Shown here: positions 8,358 to 17,148 of the stretch, in pieces
Numbering within the stretch: the first letter of the stretch is position 1
Layout of the letters: the number at the start of each line of letters is the position of its first letter
Assembly: GCF_040811775.1 (NCBI RefSeq)
Contig: NZ_JBFNXW010000001.1
Span: forward strand, 1,364,001 to 1,428,000
Length of the DNA: 64,000 nucleotides
Direction of reading: 5' to 3'
Source of the DNA: Balneola sp. MJW-20
Lineage (GTDB): Bacteria > Bacteroidota > Rhodothermia > Balneolales > Balneolaceae
The notes under the pieces: generated by a model
Database searches by the model: none
What the model was told of the DNA's origin: nothing
Seen by the model: the letters and a program-made list of their open reading frames with translations, nothing else
Program-made: the position numbers and the translations under genes

Positions 8358-10543
8358 TGTCATTGGAAACCTTTAAATACGACAATAACATCGTCCGCAA
8401 ATTCGGTATTGCGGCATTAATCTTTGGGGTGGTCGGATTCCTTGTGGGACTGATCATTGCTCTGAAATTGATCTTTCCAGATTTTCTGGGATTCATTCCA
8501 GAGTTGTCTTATGGCAGATTAAGGCCTTTGCATACTAATGCGGTGATCTTTGCCTTTGCAGGTAATGCGATCTTTTACGGTGTTTATTATTCACTTCCAA
8601 GGCTTTGTAAAGCCCCTATGTGGAGTGAAAAATTAAGCAATATTCATTTCTGGGGATGGCAGCTGATCATAGTATCGGCTGTACTGACTCTCCCATTTGG
8701 CATTAATACCAGTAAGGAATATGCCGAGCTGGAATGGCCTATTGATATAGCGATAACACTTATCTGGGTAGTTTTCGGGATCAATATGATCATGACTATT
8801 ATGAAGCGCCGGGAGAAGCATCTGTATGTAGCCATTTGGTTCTACATTGCAACATTTGTGACCGTTGCCGTGCTGCATGTGGTCAATTCATTCGAAATGC
8901 CTGCAACGCTGCTTAAATCTTATCCGGTATATGCCGGTGTACAGGATGCACTGGTGCAATGGTGGTACGGACATAATGCAGTGGCATTCTTTCTTACCAC
9001 ACCCTTCCTGGGAATCATGTATTATTTTATTCCCAAAGCGGCAAATCGCCCGATCTTCTCATACCGTTTATCTATTGTTCATTTTTGGTCGCTGATTTTC
9101 ATCTATATCTGGGCCGGCCCGCATCACCTGCTGTACACATCTCTTCCCGGATGGGCGCAGGCATTGGGTACGGTATTCAGCCTGATGCTAATCGCTCCGT
9201 CCTGGGGTGGTATGCTCAATGGGCTTCTGACACTTCGGGGTGCATGGGATAAAGTCCGGGAAGATCCCGTATTGAAATTTCTGGTTGTAGGGGTAACCGC
9301 TTATGGTATGGTGACTTTTGAAGGTCCGATGCTGTCGATCGCTAACGTAAATGCCATTGCCCACTATTCAGATTATATCATCGGTCACGTACACAACGGA
9401 GCCTTGTTGTGGAATGGAGGGCTTACTTTTGCGATGCTCTACTATATCACTCCACGTATCTATAAGACCAAGCTCTATTCGGTGAAACTGGCCAATGTCC
9501 ATTTCTGGTTCGCCACACTGGGAGCTATATTCTACGTGATCCCCATGTATTGGGGCGGTATTACTCAGAGTTTACTCTGGAAAGAATTCACCTCTGAAGG
9601 ACTGCTCAGATATCCAAACTTCCTGGAAACGGTAGTACAGCTTATTCCGATGTATGCACTCAGAGCCATCGGCGGATCGCTCTTTATTGTGGGTGCTGTA
9701 ACCGGTACATACAATCTGTTTAAGACCACACGCCAGGGATTATTTACTGCTACTGAGGAAGACTCAGCCCCTGCAGTAATCGACCCGGCAGCCGGTCATA
9801 CCGAGAAATGGCACCGCAGACTGGAATCCAGACCTATTCAATTCACTGCACTGGTTCTGGTTGCGATCCTTATCGGTGGCATCATTGAATATGTACCCAC
9901 GGTTTTGGTGGATTCAAATATACCAACCATAGCAAGCGTCAAACCATATACTCCGCTGGAGGTTGAAGGCAGAGATATCTATATAGCTGAGGGTTGTAAT
10001 GGTTGTCACTCTCAGATGATACGGCCGTTCCGTTCTGAGACTGAACGTTATGGAGAATACTCAAAAGCGGGTGAATTTGTTTACGATCATCCCTTCCTTT
10101 GGGGTTCCAAACGTACCGGGCCGGATCTGCACCGCATAGGAGGCAAATATCCGGACTCATGGCACCTACGCCATATGTATGATCCTACTTCAACTTCACC
10201 GGGCTCTATTATGCCAGCCTACCCTTGGATGCTGGAAAAAGACATGGATTATGAAACCATACCGGAAAGGATTAATGCATTAAGAGCAGTTGGCGTACCC
10301 TATGCAGAAGGTTATGAAGATTTAGCTGTGAGGGATATGCGCGCCCAGGCTGAACAGATCACCTCCGAGTTAAAGGCAAATGGTTTTGATCAAATCGATG
10401 GGATTCAGGTCACTTCAGATAAACAGATTATAGCAATGATCGCATACCTGCAGAGACTGGGAATAGACATCAAAGGAGATGCAAACCCATGGGATGCGCT
10501 ACCTTCAAGTACCCGAATTGGTGCTAATATCGAGGAGGAATAG
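8357..10543 (+). CDS. ccoNO: cbb3 cytochrome c oxidase, fused subunits I and II (CcoN-CcoO)
   Basis: 728 residues. The first roughly 480 form the multi-helix CcoN heme-copper subunit (for example RPLHTNAVIFAF, WWYGHNAVAFF and the GPHHLLYTSLP copper-site region); the rest is CcoO, with a membrane helix near residue 500 and one heme c site CNGCH near residue 547, followed by SQMIRPFRSETERYG. In proteobacteria these are two genes; fusion is known in Bacteroidota. The ATG at 8357 is preferred because it gives the same TGATG overlap seen elsewhere in the cluster; an in-frame GTG lies one codon upstream. The enzyme reduces O2 at low concentration and pumps protons across the cytoplasmic membrane. 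Confidence 0.95.
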   Translation: MSLETFKYDNNIVRKFGIAALIFGVVGFLVGLIIALKLIFPDFLGFIPELSYGRLRPLHTNAVIFAFAGNAIFYGVYYSLPRLCKAPMWSEKLSNIHFWGWQLIIVSAVLTLPFGINTSKEYAELEWPIDIAITLIWVVFGINMIMTIMKRREKHLYVAIWFYIATFVTVAVLHVVNSFEMPATLLKSYPVYAGVQDALVQWWYGHNAVAFFLTTPFLGIMYYFIPKAANRPIFSYRLSIVHFWSLIFIYIWAGPHHLLYTSLPGWAQALGTVFSLMLIAPSWGGMLNGLLTLRGAWDKVREDPVLKFLVVGVTAYGMVTFEGPMLSIANVNAIAHYSDYIIGHVHNGALLWNGGLTFAMLYYITPRIYKTKLYSVKLANVHFWFATLGAIFYVIPMYWGGITQSLLWKEFTSEGLLRYPNFLETVVQLIPMYALRAIGGSLFIVGAVTGTYNLFKTTRQGLFTATEEDSAPAVIDPAAGHTEKWHRRLESRPIQFTALVLVAILIGGIIEYVPTVLVDSNIPTIASVKPYTPLEVEGRDIYIAEGCNGCHSQMIRPFRSETERYGEYSKAGEFVYDHPFLWGSKRTGPDLHRIGGKYPDSWHLRHMYDPTSTSPGSIMPAYPWMLEKDMDYETIPERINALRAVGVPYAEGYEDLAVRDMRAQAEQITSELKANGFDQIDGIQVTSDKQIIAMIAYLQRLGIDIKGDANPWDALPSSTRIGANIEEE

Positions 10544-10545
10544 CC

Positions 10546-10734
10546 ATGTATAAAGAAGTCTTAAGATCAATTGAGGGTGTGGGGATATTTCCAAGTATTT
10601 CCCTCCTCCTCTTCTTCGGGTTTTTCGTCGGACTGGTGATCTACCTGATCAAAAAGAAAAAATCATACTGGGATGAAGCGGCTCAATTACCGCTTTCAGA
10701 CGACAATACTAACTTTAATGGGCAAACATCATGA
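10546..10734 (+). CDS. ccoQ: CcoQ-like small oxidase subunit
   Basis: 62 residues: one membrane helix (about residues 17-35), a lysine cluster (IKKKKSYWDEAA) and a polar tail, as in CcoQ/FixQ subunits that stabilise the oxidase. A strong GAGGAG site precedes the start and the gene begins 2 bp after ccoNO. It overlaps ccoP by 4 bp. The family is poorly conserved, so the assignment leans on position and topology. Confidence 0.8.
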   Translation: MYKEVLRSIEGVGIFPSISLLLFFGFFVGLVIYLIKKKKSYWDEAAQLPLSDDNTNFNGQTS

Positions 10735-11336
10735 AAATATTAGATGATGAAAAGGATCTGTTACTGGATCACGAGTACGACGGGATCAAGGAACTTGACA
10801 ATCATATGCCGAAATGGTGGTTGTGGTTATTCTACTTCACTATAGCCTTTGGTGTAGGTTATATGGGCTATTACTATGTATTGGATGGCCCTGATCAGCA
10901 TGAGCAATATGAAATGGAAATGGCTGCTGCAGCAGAGCAGTATAATCTTAATCAACCCACAGATCCCTCTGAAGAAGCCTCCTTTGAATGGGCTTACCTT
11001 CAGGATCAGGACAGAATAGCTGAAGGTAAAGAGCTGTTCATGGGAACCGGAAACCTGTGCTTCACCTGTCACGGAAGCAGTGGAGAGGGACTGGTCGGAC
11101 CAAACCTGACCGATAATCTCTGGATCCACGGCTGCAGTGCTGAAGAGATCGCTAATAGTATCATCACTGGTTATCCCGATAAGGGAATGGTTGCTTACGG
11201 AAGCGGTGCACCGATCAGTAATGAAAAAGTGCAAAGCTTGGTAAGCTATATCGTCTCGATTCAGGGTTCTAATCCCCCCAATCCCAAACCGGCTGATACA
11301 CAGCGAGCAGTCGAGTGTACCATTTCAACTGAGTAA
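10731..11336 (+). CDS. ccoP: cbb3 oxidase subunit III, short monoheme CcoP
   Basis: 201 residues. An N-terminal cytoplasmic stretch with DHEYDGIKELDNHMPKWW leads into one membrane helix (about residues 27-48), as in CcoP N-terminal domains. Only one heme c motif is present, CFTCH at residues 110-114, and the axial Met is probably in KGMVAYG. Proteobacterial CcoP is near 300 residues with two heme c domains, so this is the one-heme form. It passes electrons from soluble or membrane donors to CcoO/CcoN. It overlaps ccoQ by 4 bp. Confidence 0.9.
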   Translation: MKILDDEKDLLLDHEYDGIKELDNHMPKWWLWLFYFTIAFGVGYMGYYYVLDGPDQHEQYEMEMAAAAEQYNLNQPTDPSEEASFEWAYLQDQDRIAEGKELFMGTGNLCFTCHGSSGEGLVGPNLTDNLWIHGCSAEEIANSIITGYPDKGMVAYGSGAPISNEKVQSLVSYIVSIQGSNPPNPKPADTQRAVECTISTE

Positions 11337-11354
11337 TTATTCCTGAGGTTAACC

Positions 11355-12815
11355 ATGGCCAGTGGATTAGAAGAGAAAAGACGTATAGATAAAAAGCAGT
11401 TCAGGGACCACCTGGCTACCGTTAGTCAGGAAGGTAACCGGAACTGGATCTATCCAAAAAAACCGGACGGAAGATTCTATAATGCCCGGTCAGTCGTTGC
11501 AGTCTTATTGCTGATCTTCTTTTTCTCAGGGCCGTTTATAACCATCGGAGGAAATCCGCTGTTACTGGTCAACATACTGGAACGTAAATTTGTGATATTC
11601 GGAGTCGCATTCTGGCCACAGGACCTTCACCTGTTGGTTTTCGGAATGCTCTCCTTTATCCTCTTCATTGTTCTGTTCACCGCTGTATTCGGCCGGTTAT
11701 TCTGTGGTTGGGCTTGCCCGCAAACCATCTTCATGGAGATGGTATTCCGGCGGATCGAGTACTGGATAGAAGGAGATGCAGCAGCACAAATCCGGCTTAA
11801 TAAAGGACCCTGGAATTTCGAGAAGATCCGAAAGAAAGTCTTTAAACACAGCATATTCTATGGTATGGCATTCCTGATCTCCAACATGTTTCTGGCTTAT
11901 ATAATCGGTAAAGATCAGTTATTTGAGATCATCACTGATCCGCCATCAGAGCACGTTGCCGGTCTGAGCATAATGATCATATTCAGTGGTGTCTTTTACG
12001 GCGTTTTTGCCTTTATGAGAGAGCAGGTTTGTCATTTTGTATGCCCATACGGCAGAATGCAATCTGTAATGCTCGACAACAACTCGATCAATGTGATGTA
12101 CGATTATGTGCGGGGGGAAGAACGAGTTACTGTGAAAGACCGCCATCAGGTACGTGAAGGTAAAGCTACTCTTGCAGATCTGGGTTTTACGGAAAACCAG
12201 GCCTTCGGAGACTGCATAGATTGTTATCAATGCGTCAAAGTATGCCCCATGGGTATAGACATACGGAATGGTACCCAGCTTGAGTGCGTCCATTGTACCG
12301 CTTGTATAGATGCGTGTGATACGGTGATGGATAAGATCGATAAACCTAGAGGGCTCATTCGGTACTCATCCGAAAACCTGATCAAAGGAACGGATCGAAA
12401 GATCTGGAATCCAAGAGTAATGGGATATAGCGCTGTTCTTGTTTTACTGTTCAGCATCTTCACCTACTTAATGGCAACCAGACCCGATACAGAAACAACT
12501 ATTCTTCGCGAGCCCGGTACTTTATATCAGAAGATCAGCGAAGTACAGTACAGTAATATTTATAACGTAACGGTACTTAATAAAACTTTTGAGCCGATAG
12601 ATATTGAGATCAGACTTGAATCTCCTCAGGGAGAACTGGTTTCTCTGGGCAATGTAAGCAGTGTGGGTTCTCAGAATTCTGCTGAGGGAAGGTTTCTGGT
12701 AAAACTCAACCAGGATCAACTGGACGGACTCAGCACAGAACTGATTTTCGGAGTCTACTCCGGCAATGATAAAATTGAAACTATAACTTCCGGATTCTTA
12801 GGTCCGGCAAACTAG
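11355..12815 (+). CDS. ccoG: Cytochrome oxidase accessory protein CcoG (FixG)
   Basis: 486-residue polyferredoxin-type membrane protein. Membrane helices lie near residues 50-70, 90-115 and 160-215, with the CGWACPQ motif at about residue 117 and CHFVCPYGRMQ later. Two 4Fe-4S motifs follow (CIDCYQCVKVCP and CVHCTACIDACD), then another helix and a C-terminal Ig-like domain. CcoG reduces copper(II) for cbb3 biogenesis. It starts 18 bp after ccoP and leads 7 bp later into the FixH-like gene. Confidence 0.93.
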   Translation: MASGLEEKRRIDKKQFRDHLATVSQEGNRNWIYPKKPDGRFYNARSVVAVLLLIFFFSGPFITIGGNPLLLVNILERKFVIFGVAFWPQDLHLLVFGMLSFILFIVLFTAVFGRLFCGWACPQTIFMEMVFRRIEYWIEGDAAAQIRLNKGPWNFEKIRKKVFKHSIFYGMAFLISNMFLAYIIGKDQLFEIITDPPSEHVAGLSIMIIFSGVFYGVFAFMREQVCHFVCPYGRMQSVMLDNNSINVMYDYVRGEERVTVKDRHQVREGKATLADLGFTENQAFGDCIDCYQCVKVCPMGIDIRNGTQLECVHCTACIDACDTVMDKIDKPRGLIRYSSENLIKGTDRKIWNPRVMGYSAVLVLLFSIFTYLMATRPDTETTILREPGTLYQKISEVQYSNIYNVTVLNKTFEPIDIEIRLESPQGELVSLGNVSSVGSQNSAEGRFLVKLNQDQLDGLSTELIFGVYSGNDKIETITSGFLGPAN

Positions 12816-12822
12816 ATCTGAA

Positions 12823-13272
12823 ATGAAAAAATTTAACTGGGGAACCGGCATATTTCTGGCTGTAACCGTTTTTATCATCGCAACCCTAAGTGTTGTGAGT
12901 TATCTGATCAGTCTGGATTTTTATCTGGTCAGTAACGATCACTATGAACAGGGAGTCGAGTATCAGCAGACCATCGACAGTAAAGAAAGAGCTGATAAAC
13001 TTGACGATAAAGTAGTTATGCTGTTTGATGAAGAAAATGTAGCATTGAAGATGATATTTCCACCGGATATGGCACGGGAGGGGCTGAACGGTGAAGTCAC
13101 ATTCTATCGCCCCAACGATTCCGGGATGGACCGAAAGATCAGGCTGCAACTGAATGAAGATCGAACCCAGTCTGTATCCATGCGTGATTTTGAAAAGGGT
13201 AAATGGATCATGACGCTTAGCTGGGAAGTGGACTCGCTTACGTACATAGAGGAAAAAACCGTCATCATTTAG
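12823..13272 (+). CDS. FixH family protein
   Basis: 149 residues: one N-terminal membrane helix (about residues 8-30) with a following YLVSNDHYEQGVEYQ segment, then a periplasmic beta-rich domain. This layout and the position after ccoG match FixH/CcoH, which interacts with the CcoI copper pathway and the oxidase during assembly. Sequence conservation in this family is low, so context carries weight. Confidence 0.82.
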   Translation: MKKFNWGTGIFLAVTVFIIATLSVVSYLISLDFYLVSNDHYEQGVEYQQTIDSKERADKLDDKVVMLFDEENVALKMIFPPDMAREGLNGEVTFYRPNDSGMDRKIRLQLNEDRTQSVSMRDFEKGKWIMTLSWEVDSLTYIEEKTVII

Positions 13273-13282
13273 AGGGAAGGTT

Positions 13283-13945
13283 ATGGAACTCTGGACCGCT
13301 CTTACTCTGGGACTGCTGGGCAGTGTACACTGTATGGGAATGTGCGGACCCATTGCAGTGAGTATTCCGGGAAATGATGACTCCGTTGTTAGATCCTTTA
13401 TACGGAGTGTAATTTATAACCTGGGGCGTGTCTTAACTTATGCCCTTTTTGGCCTGGTGTTTGGCATTCTGGGTATGGGGGCCACACTTGCAGGATACCA
13501 GAATATACTATCCGTGATGCTGGGCGTTCTGATCATTCTATTTGCGGTTTTTCCGAAGCTTAAACCTAACCTATCGGAAAATCATCTTTACCGGATCTTC
13601 TCAGACTTCTTAAGTAAAACGATCGGCAAATTATTCAGCAACAGATCCTACTCCTCATCATTTCTGATCGGAAGCCTGAACGGATTCCTGCCTTGCGGAT
13701 TTGTTATCACCGCACTTGCAGCTGCTCTGATCACTACTTCTCCGTTTCACAGTAGTGTATATATGGTGCTTTTTGGAATTGGAACCATACCCGTGATGTT
13801 ATTCATGAATATGGCTCCAATGATCCTAAAGCCTTCGATCAGAACCCGACTGAGACCCCTTTCGACTTACTTTGCCATCTTCCTGGGATCGTTCCTGATC
13901 TACCGGGGAATCATGGTTGGTAATATGATCTCGCACGGGATGTAA
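13283..13945 (+). CDS. SafE/UreH-like membrane protein at the end of the cbb3 cluster
   Basis: 220 residues with about six membrane helices. The start contains GLLGSVHCMGMCGP and a second half-repeat has LNGFLPCGFV, both typical of the sulfite exporter TauE/SafE and DsbD-like transmembrane family that often sits beside ccoG/fixH. A clear GGGAAGG site precedes the ATG, 10 bp after fixH. The Cys-Met-Gly-Met-Cys pattern could bind copper, so a copper transport or thiol relay role for the oxidase is possible; sulfite export is only the family name. It converges on mscL with 6 bp between them. Confidence 0.75.
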   Translation: MELWTALTLGLLGSVHCMGMCGPIAVSIPGNDDSVVRSFIRSVIYNLGRVLTYALFGLVFGILGMGATLAGYQNILSVMLGVLIILFAVFPKLKPNLSENHLYRIFSDFLSKTIGKLFSNRSYSSSFLIGSLNGFLPCGFVITALAAALITTSPFHSSVYMVLFGIGTIPVMLFMNMAPMILKPSIRTRLRPLSTYFAIFLGSFLIYRGIMVGNMISHGM

Positions 13946-13951
13946 ACAGTA

Positions 13952-14356
13952 TTATTTCTTAAGAAGATCTCTGATCTCGGTAAGCAATTGCTCCTGAGGT
14001 GTAGGAACGGGGGGTGCGGGGGGTGCTTCTTCTTCCTGCTTCTTCAGCAGATTATTATACAAACGGACCACCATAAAAATAGCAAATGCAACGATGACGA
14101 AAGTAATGATGGTATTTATAAAAGTACCATAATTGATCGTGACTGCTTCAACGGTACCATCAGCCAGTACTTTTTCGGCGATCTGCAGCTTTAATTCTGC
14201 AAAATCAACACCGGCGATCAGATATCCGACCGGAGGCATGATGATGTCGCTAACGAGTGATTTGACGATAGCACCAAAATAAGTAGCCATGATCAAACCG
14301 ACAGCAAGCTCAATTACATTACCCCTGGATATGAACTTCTTGAATTCTTGAAACAT
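13952..14356 (-). CDS. mscL: Large-conductance mechanosensitive channel MscL
   Basis: 134 residues. The N-terminal amphipathic segment FKKFISRGNVIELAVG, the first pore helix, the periplasmic loop, the second helix and the charged C-terminal bundle ending in TEIRDLLKK are all present and of normal length. The channel opens on membrane tension to release solutes after osmotic downshock. It stands alone on the minus strand. Confidence 0.95.
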   Translation of the reverse strand: MFQEFKKFISRGNVIELAVGLIMATYFGAIVKSLVSDIIMPPVGYLIAGVDFAELKLQIAEKVLADGTVEAVTINYGTFINTIITFVIVAFAIFMVVRLYNNLLKKQEEEAPPAPPVPTPQEQLLTEIRDLLKK

Positions 14357-14387
14357 AGTATCCCCTGTTGTTAGTTAATCCCAAAGT

Positions 14388-15089
14388 TCAAATGTGCAAT
14401 TTATCCAATAAAAGGTCAAAGCTTTGAAAAGTTAAATTTGCCCTTTCAGTACCTTCTTCTACGGGTTTTTCTGTATACCAAGCCACCGACCATCCGGCAT
14501 TGCTTCCGCCTATTACATCCGAAGTCAGTGAATCGCCCACATATAGAATTTCTTCCGGACCGGCTCCGGCTTTTTCTTCCGCATGTCTGAATATTTGCGG
14601 ATCCGGCTTCATAACTCCCAGTTCTTCAGATATGATGATCTGTTTTGCAGTTTCCTTTAATCGAAACTGATCGATCTTTAGCTTTTGAGTTTCAGCAAAT
14701 CCATTAGTGATGATCCCAACCGGAAACTTCTCTGCGATCCTCTCATAAGCCTCTTTTGCTCCCTCTATCCATTCCCAGTGATTCCGGTAATAATTCATAT
14801 ACACTTTACCGGCCTGTTCCCACAGACCGGTATTAATCTTAAGCTCACGAAAGGTCTCCTCAAATCTTCTTCTGTGCAGTATATGACGGTCAATATCTCC
14901 CTTTCCATATTCCTCCCAGAGCCCCTTATTTATCCTGTGATAAGTGTCTAAAAGCTCTTCCATACTCACCTTTTGAATTTCTTCAAAATGGTCATGAACA
15001 TCTGAAAGACCTGCTTTTTCAGCTTTTTTATGATCCAGTAAAGTGTCATCCAGATCAAAATAAATGAATTTGGGATTTAACTGTGACAA
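14388..15089 (-). CDS. HAD hydrolase, YjjG-type nucleotidase
   Basis: 233 residues of the haloacid dehalogenase superfamily with motif I DLDDTLLDH near residue 12, motif II IITNG near 125 and motif IV VGDSLTSD near 181. The cap size and overall pattern fit the YjjG family, which dephosphorylates non-canonical pyrimidine nucleotides. The start is a TTG at 15089; no in-frame ATG occurs nearby and the catalytic motif begins by residue 12, so a shorter form is not possible. Confidence 0.85.
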   Translation of the reverse strand: MSQLNPKFIYFDLDDTLLDHKKAEKAGLSDVHDHFEEIQKVSMEELLDTYHRINKGLWEEYGKGDIDRHILHRRRFEETFRELKINTGLWEQAGKVYMNYYRNHWEWIEGAKEAYERIAEKFPVGIITNGFAETQKLKIDQFRLKETAKQIIISEELGVMKPDPQIFRHAEEKAGAGPEEILYVGDSLTSDVIGGSNAGWSVAWYTEKPVEEGTERANLTFQSFDLLLDKLHI

Positions 15090-15125
15090 TGGAATACTTT
15101 TTGGTTATTGTTCAACTAACAAATT

Positions 15126-15133
15126 TAAGTTTG
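15126..15133 (+). promoter_or_regulatory. Candidate -7 box for the lemA-TPM operon
   Basis: TAAGTTTG matches TAnnTTTG. A TTTG at 15100-15103 lies 22 bases upstream, a usable -33 spacing. The lemA ATG is 40 bp downstream. Confidence 0.4.
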
Positions 15134-15173
15134 CTCCGTATCGGGGGCTTAATTAACCATAAATTTTTACGTC

Positions 15174-15764
15174 ATGAAAGCAAAACTTCTGATCATTACA
15201 GGTATAGTAGTTTTACTAATTTTCCTCGGGATTAATATCAATAACTCCCTCGTTGAAAAAGAAGAAGCAGTTAACAGCGCATGGGCTCAGGTTGAAAACC
15301 AGTATCAGCGTCGTGCCGATCTTATTCCCAATCTGGTCAATACTGTTCGGGGTGCTGCAGATTTTGAACAGGAAACACTTACACAGGTCATAGAAGCAAG
15401 ATCTCAGGCAACTTCCGTTAATATTACTGCCGCAGACCTGAATGATCCGCAAAAGTTTCAGCAATTTCAGCAGGCTCAGAGCCAGTTATCCGGTGCTCTT
15501 TCACGTTTGTTAGTAACTGTTGAGCGCTATCCGGAATTACAGGCAAATCAGAATTTCAGGGATCTGCAGGCTCAGCTTGAAGGTACCGAAAACAGGATCA
15601 GCACAGAACGAATGCGATTTAATAATACCGCACAGGAGTTCAACACTTCTATAAGAAAATTTCCTTCCAGTCTTTTTGCAGCTGTATTGGGATTTGACAG
15701 TAAAGCGTATTTCCAGGCAGAGGAAGGGGCTGAGGAAGTTCCCACGGTTGACTTCGGAGATTAA
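15174..15764 (+). CDS. lemA: LemA family protein
   Basis: 196 residues: an N-terminal membrane helix (residues 3-22) and a long alpha-helical domain with the family motifs [18 protein letters not shown] and [10 protein letters not shown]. LemA proteins are membrane-anchored with the helical body outside the cytoplasm; the exact role is not established. Two TPM-domain genes follow in the same direction, an arrangement seen repeatedly in Bacteroidota. Confidence 0.93.
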   Translation: MKAKLLIITGIVVLLIFLGININNSLVEKEEAVNSAWAQVENQYQRRADLIPNLVNTVRGAADFEQETLTQVIEARSQATSVNITAADLNDPQKFQQFQQAQSQLSGALSRLLVTVERYPELQANQNFRDLQAQLEGTENRISTERMRFNNTAQEFNTSIRKFPSSLFAAVLGFDSKAYFQAEEGAEEVPTVDFGD

Positions 15765-15788
15765 TGATCAGATACAGATAGAATTGGT

Positions 15789-16229
15789 ATGGCTAAATTT
15801 CTGACCAAAAAACAGGAAGAAGAATTAGTAGCGGCGATCGGTGAAGCAGAGATGCAAACCTCGGGAGAGCTCCGTCTGCATATTGAAAAATCCTGTGCTT
15901 CCGATAATGTTATTGAAAGAGCGCAGGAACTCTTTCTGGAACTCGGCATGAATGAAACCGAGCAAAGAAATGGTATTCTTGTTTATGTTGCCTGGAAAGA
16001 TCACAAAGTTGCTATCTGGGGAGGAAAAGGAATTCATGAGGCAGTAGGACAGGATTTCTGGGATGAAGAACTGGAGACCCTGATCACACACTTTGCGAAG
16101 GAAGATTACACGGAAGGACTAAAAAAAGTGATCCTCCAGATAGGTGATAAGCTAAAACAATATTTTCCCTACCAGTCAGATGATCAAAACGAATTATCAG
16201 ATGAGATCAGCTATAATGATGAAGACTAA
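15789..16229 (+). CDS. TPM domain protein without membrane anchor
   Basis: 146 residues. Motifs EEELVAAIGEAEMQTSGELRLHIE and GILVYVAWKDHKVAIWGGKGIHE show the TPM fold (phosphatase-like). It has no signal peptide or membrane helix, so this copy should be cytoplasmic, unlike the next gene. It ends inside the start region of the following TPM gene. Confidence 0.85.
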   Translation: MAKFLTKKQEEELVAAIGEAEMQTSGELRLHIEKSCASDNVIERAQELFLELGMNETEQRNGILVYVAWKDHKVAIWGGKGIHEAVGQDFWDEELETLITHFAKEDYTEGLKKVILQIGDKLKQYFPYQSDDQNELSDEISYNDED

Positions 16230-16974
16230 AGGTATCTTATTATTTCTGTTTCTGTTGTTATCTCCCCTCTTGATGGCGCAGGACTTCTTGCCGGAACGCC
16301 CTGTTGGTATGGTTAATGACTTTGCCGGTATGCTGTCTACCTCGGAGCGTAATAGCCTGGAACAAAAGCTGCGGGCTTATCGCGATACTACAACTAATGT
16401 GATCGCCATTGCAACGATCAAATCCCTGAACGGCTACCCCAGGCAGGAGATCGCCACTACTTTATTCAATAAATGGAGAATGTGGGAAGGTGAACGCTAT
16501 AATGGGGTATTGATCCTGATAGCAGAACGGGACCGAGAACTTCAGATCGAGGTTGGATACGGGCTCGAGGGAGCCATACCAGATATCATGGCAAGCCGCA
16601 TTGTAAGTGACATTATCACACCGCGATTCAGAGAAGGTGATTATTACGGTGCTTTAGACAGGGCGACTGACGTCATGATCGAATTAGCTGCCGGAGAATT
16701 CGAAGGCTTTCCTCTAAATAACAGAGAGAGTCAGATCCCAATTGATGTGATCGTATTTATCATATTCCTGATCATATTTATCATCATTTCGAAGCGTAAA
16801 GGAAACGGACCAGGGCGCAGACATACAATCGGTTCCGGAGGGATCATATTCCATGGAGGTGGTTTCGGAAACCGCAGCAGTGGTGGTGGATTCAGTTCCG
16901 GTGGCGGTTTTGGAGGATTCAGTGGTGGTGGCGGATTCGGCTCCGGAGGCGGTGGTGCAGGCGGCAGCTGGTAA
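16216..16974 (+). CDS. YgcG-like TPM domain protein with signal peptide and Gly-rich tail
   Basis: 252 residues from the ATG at 16216. A signal peptide (LLFLFLLLSPLLMAQ) is followed by a TPM domain starting with RPVGMVNDFAGMLS, then a membrane helix near residue 195 and a Gly/Ser-rich tail with GGGFGSGGGGAGGSW. This is the usual layout of YgcG proteins. Earlier in-frame ATGs at 16180 and 16201 would put extra residues ahead of the signal peptide; the chosen start overlaps the previous gene by 14 bp. The domain is proposed to work with LemA at the membrane. Confidence 0.87.
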   Translation: MMKTKGILLFLFLLLSPLLMAQDFLPERPVGMVNDFAGMLSTSERNSLEQKLRAYRDTTTNVIAIATIKSLNGYPRQEIATTLFNKWRMWEGERYNGVLILIAERDRELQIEVGYGLEGAIPDIMASRIVSDIITPRFREGDYYGALDRATDVMIELAAGEFEGFPLNNRESQIPIDVIVFIIFLIIFIIISKRKGNGPGRRHTIGSGGIIFHGGGFGNRSSGGGFSSGGGFGGFSGGGGFGSGGGGAGGSW

Positions 16975-17010
16975 CACGCAGCCTGCGGCAGCGGAATTAA
17001 TAATTAAAGA

Positions 17011-17124
17011 TTAAAAGTCTAGAATGGTTCTGTTCCGTCCTTTTATATGCACATTCTTAATTCCACGGAGTCTATAATAATCATAGACCTGTATTGCATC
17101 CGCAGTACCCAGTACCCGGCTCAT
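17011..17124 (-). CDS. Possible 37-residue small protein downstream of the methionine gamma-lyase-like gene
   Basis: An ATG-started frame of 37 codons with stop TAA, beginning 24 bp after the end of the PLP enzyme gene on the same strand. The product reads like a real protein (RVLGTADAIQVYDYYRL, then RGIKNVHIKGRNR) but I do not recognise it. No clear ribosome site precedes it. It could equally be the leftover of a larger gene. Confidence 0.25.
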   Translation of the reverse strand: MSRVLGTADAIQVYDYYRLRGIKNVHIKGRNRTILDF

Positions 17125-17148
17125 TATTCATAGTTTATAAGTTATAAT

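Noticed and set aside
12886..13353. 155-codon minus-strand frame across the FixH-like gene
   Set aside because: Antisense to a gene in a tightly coupled operon; no domain visible.
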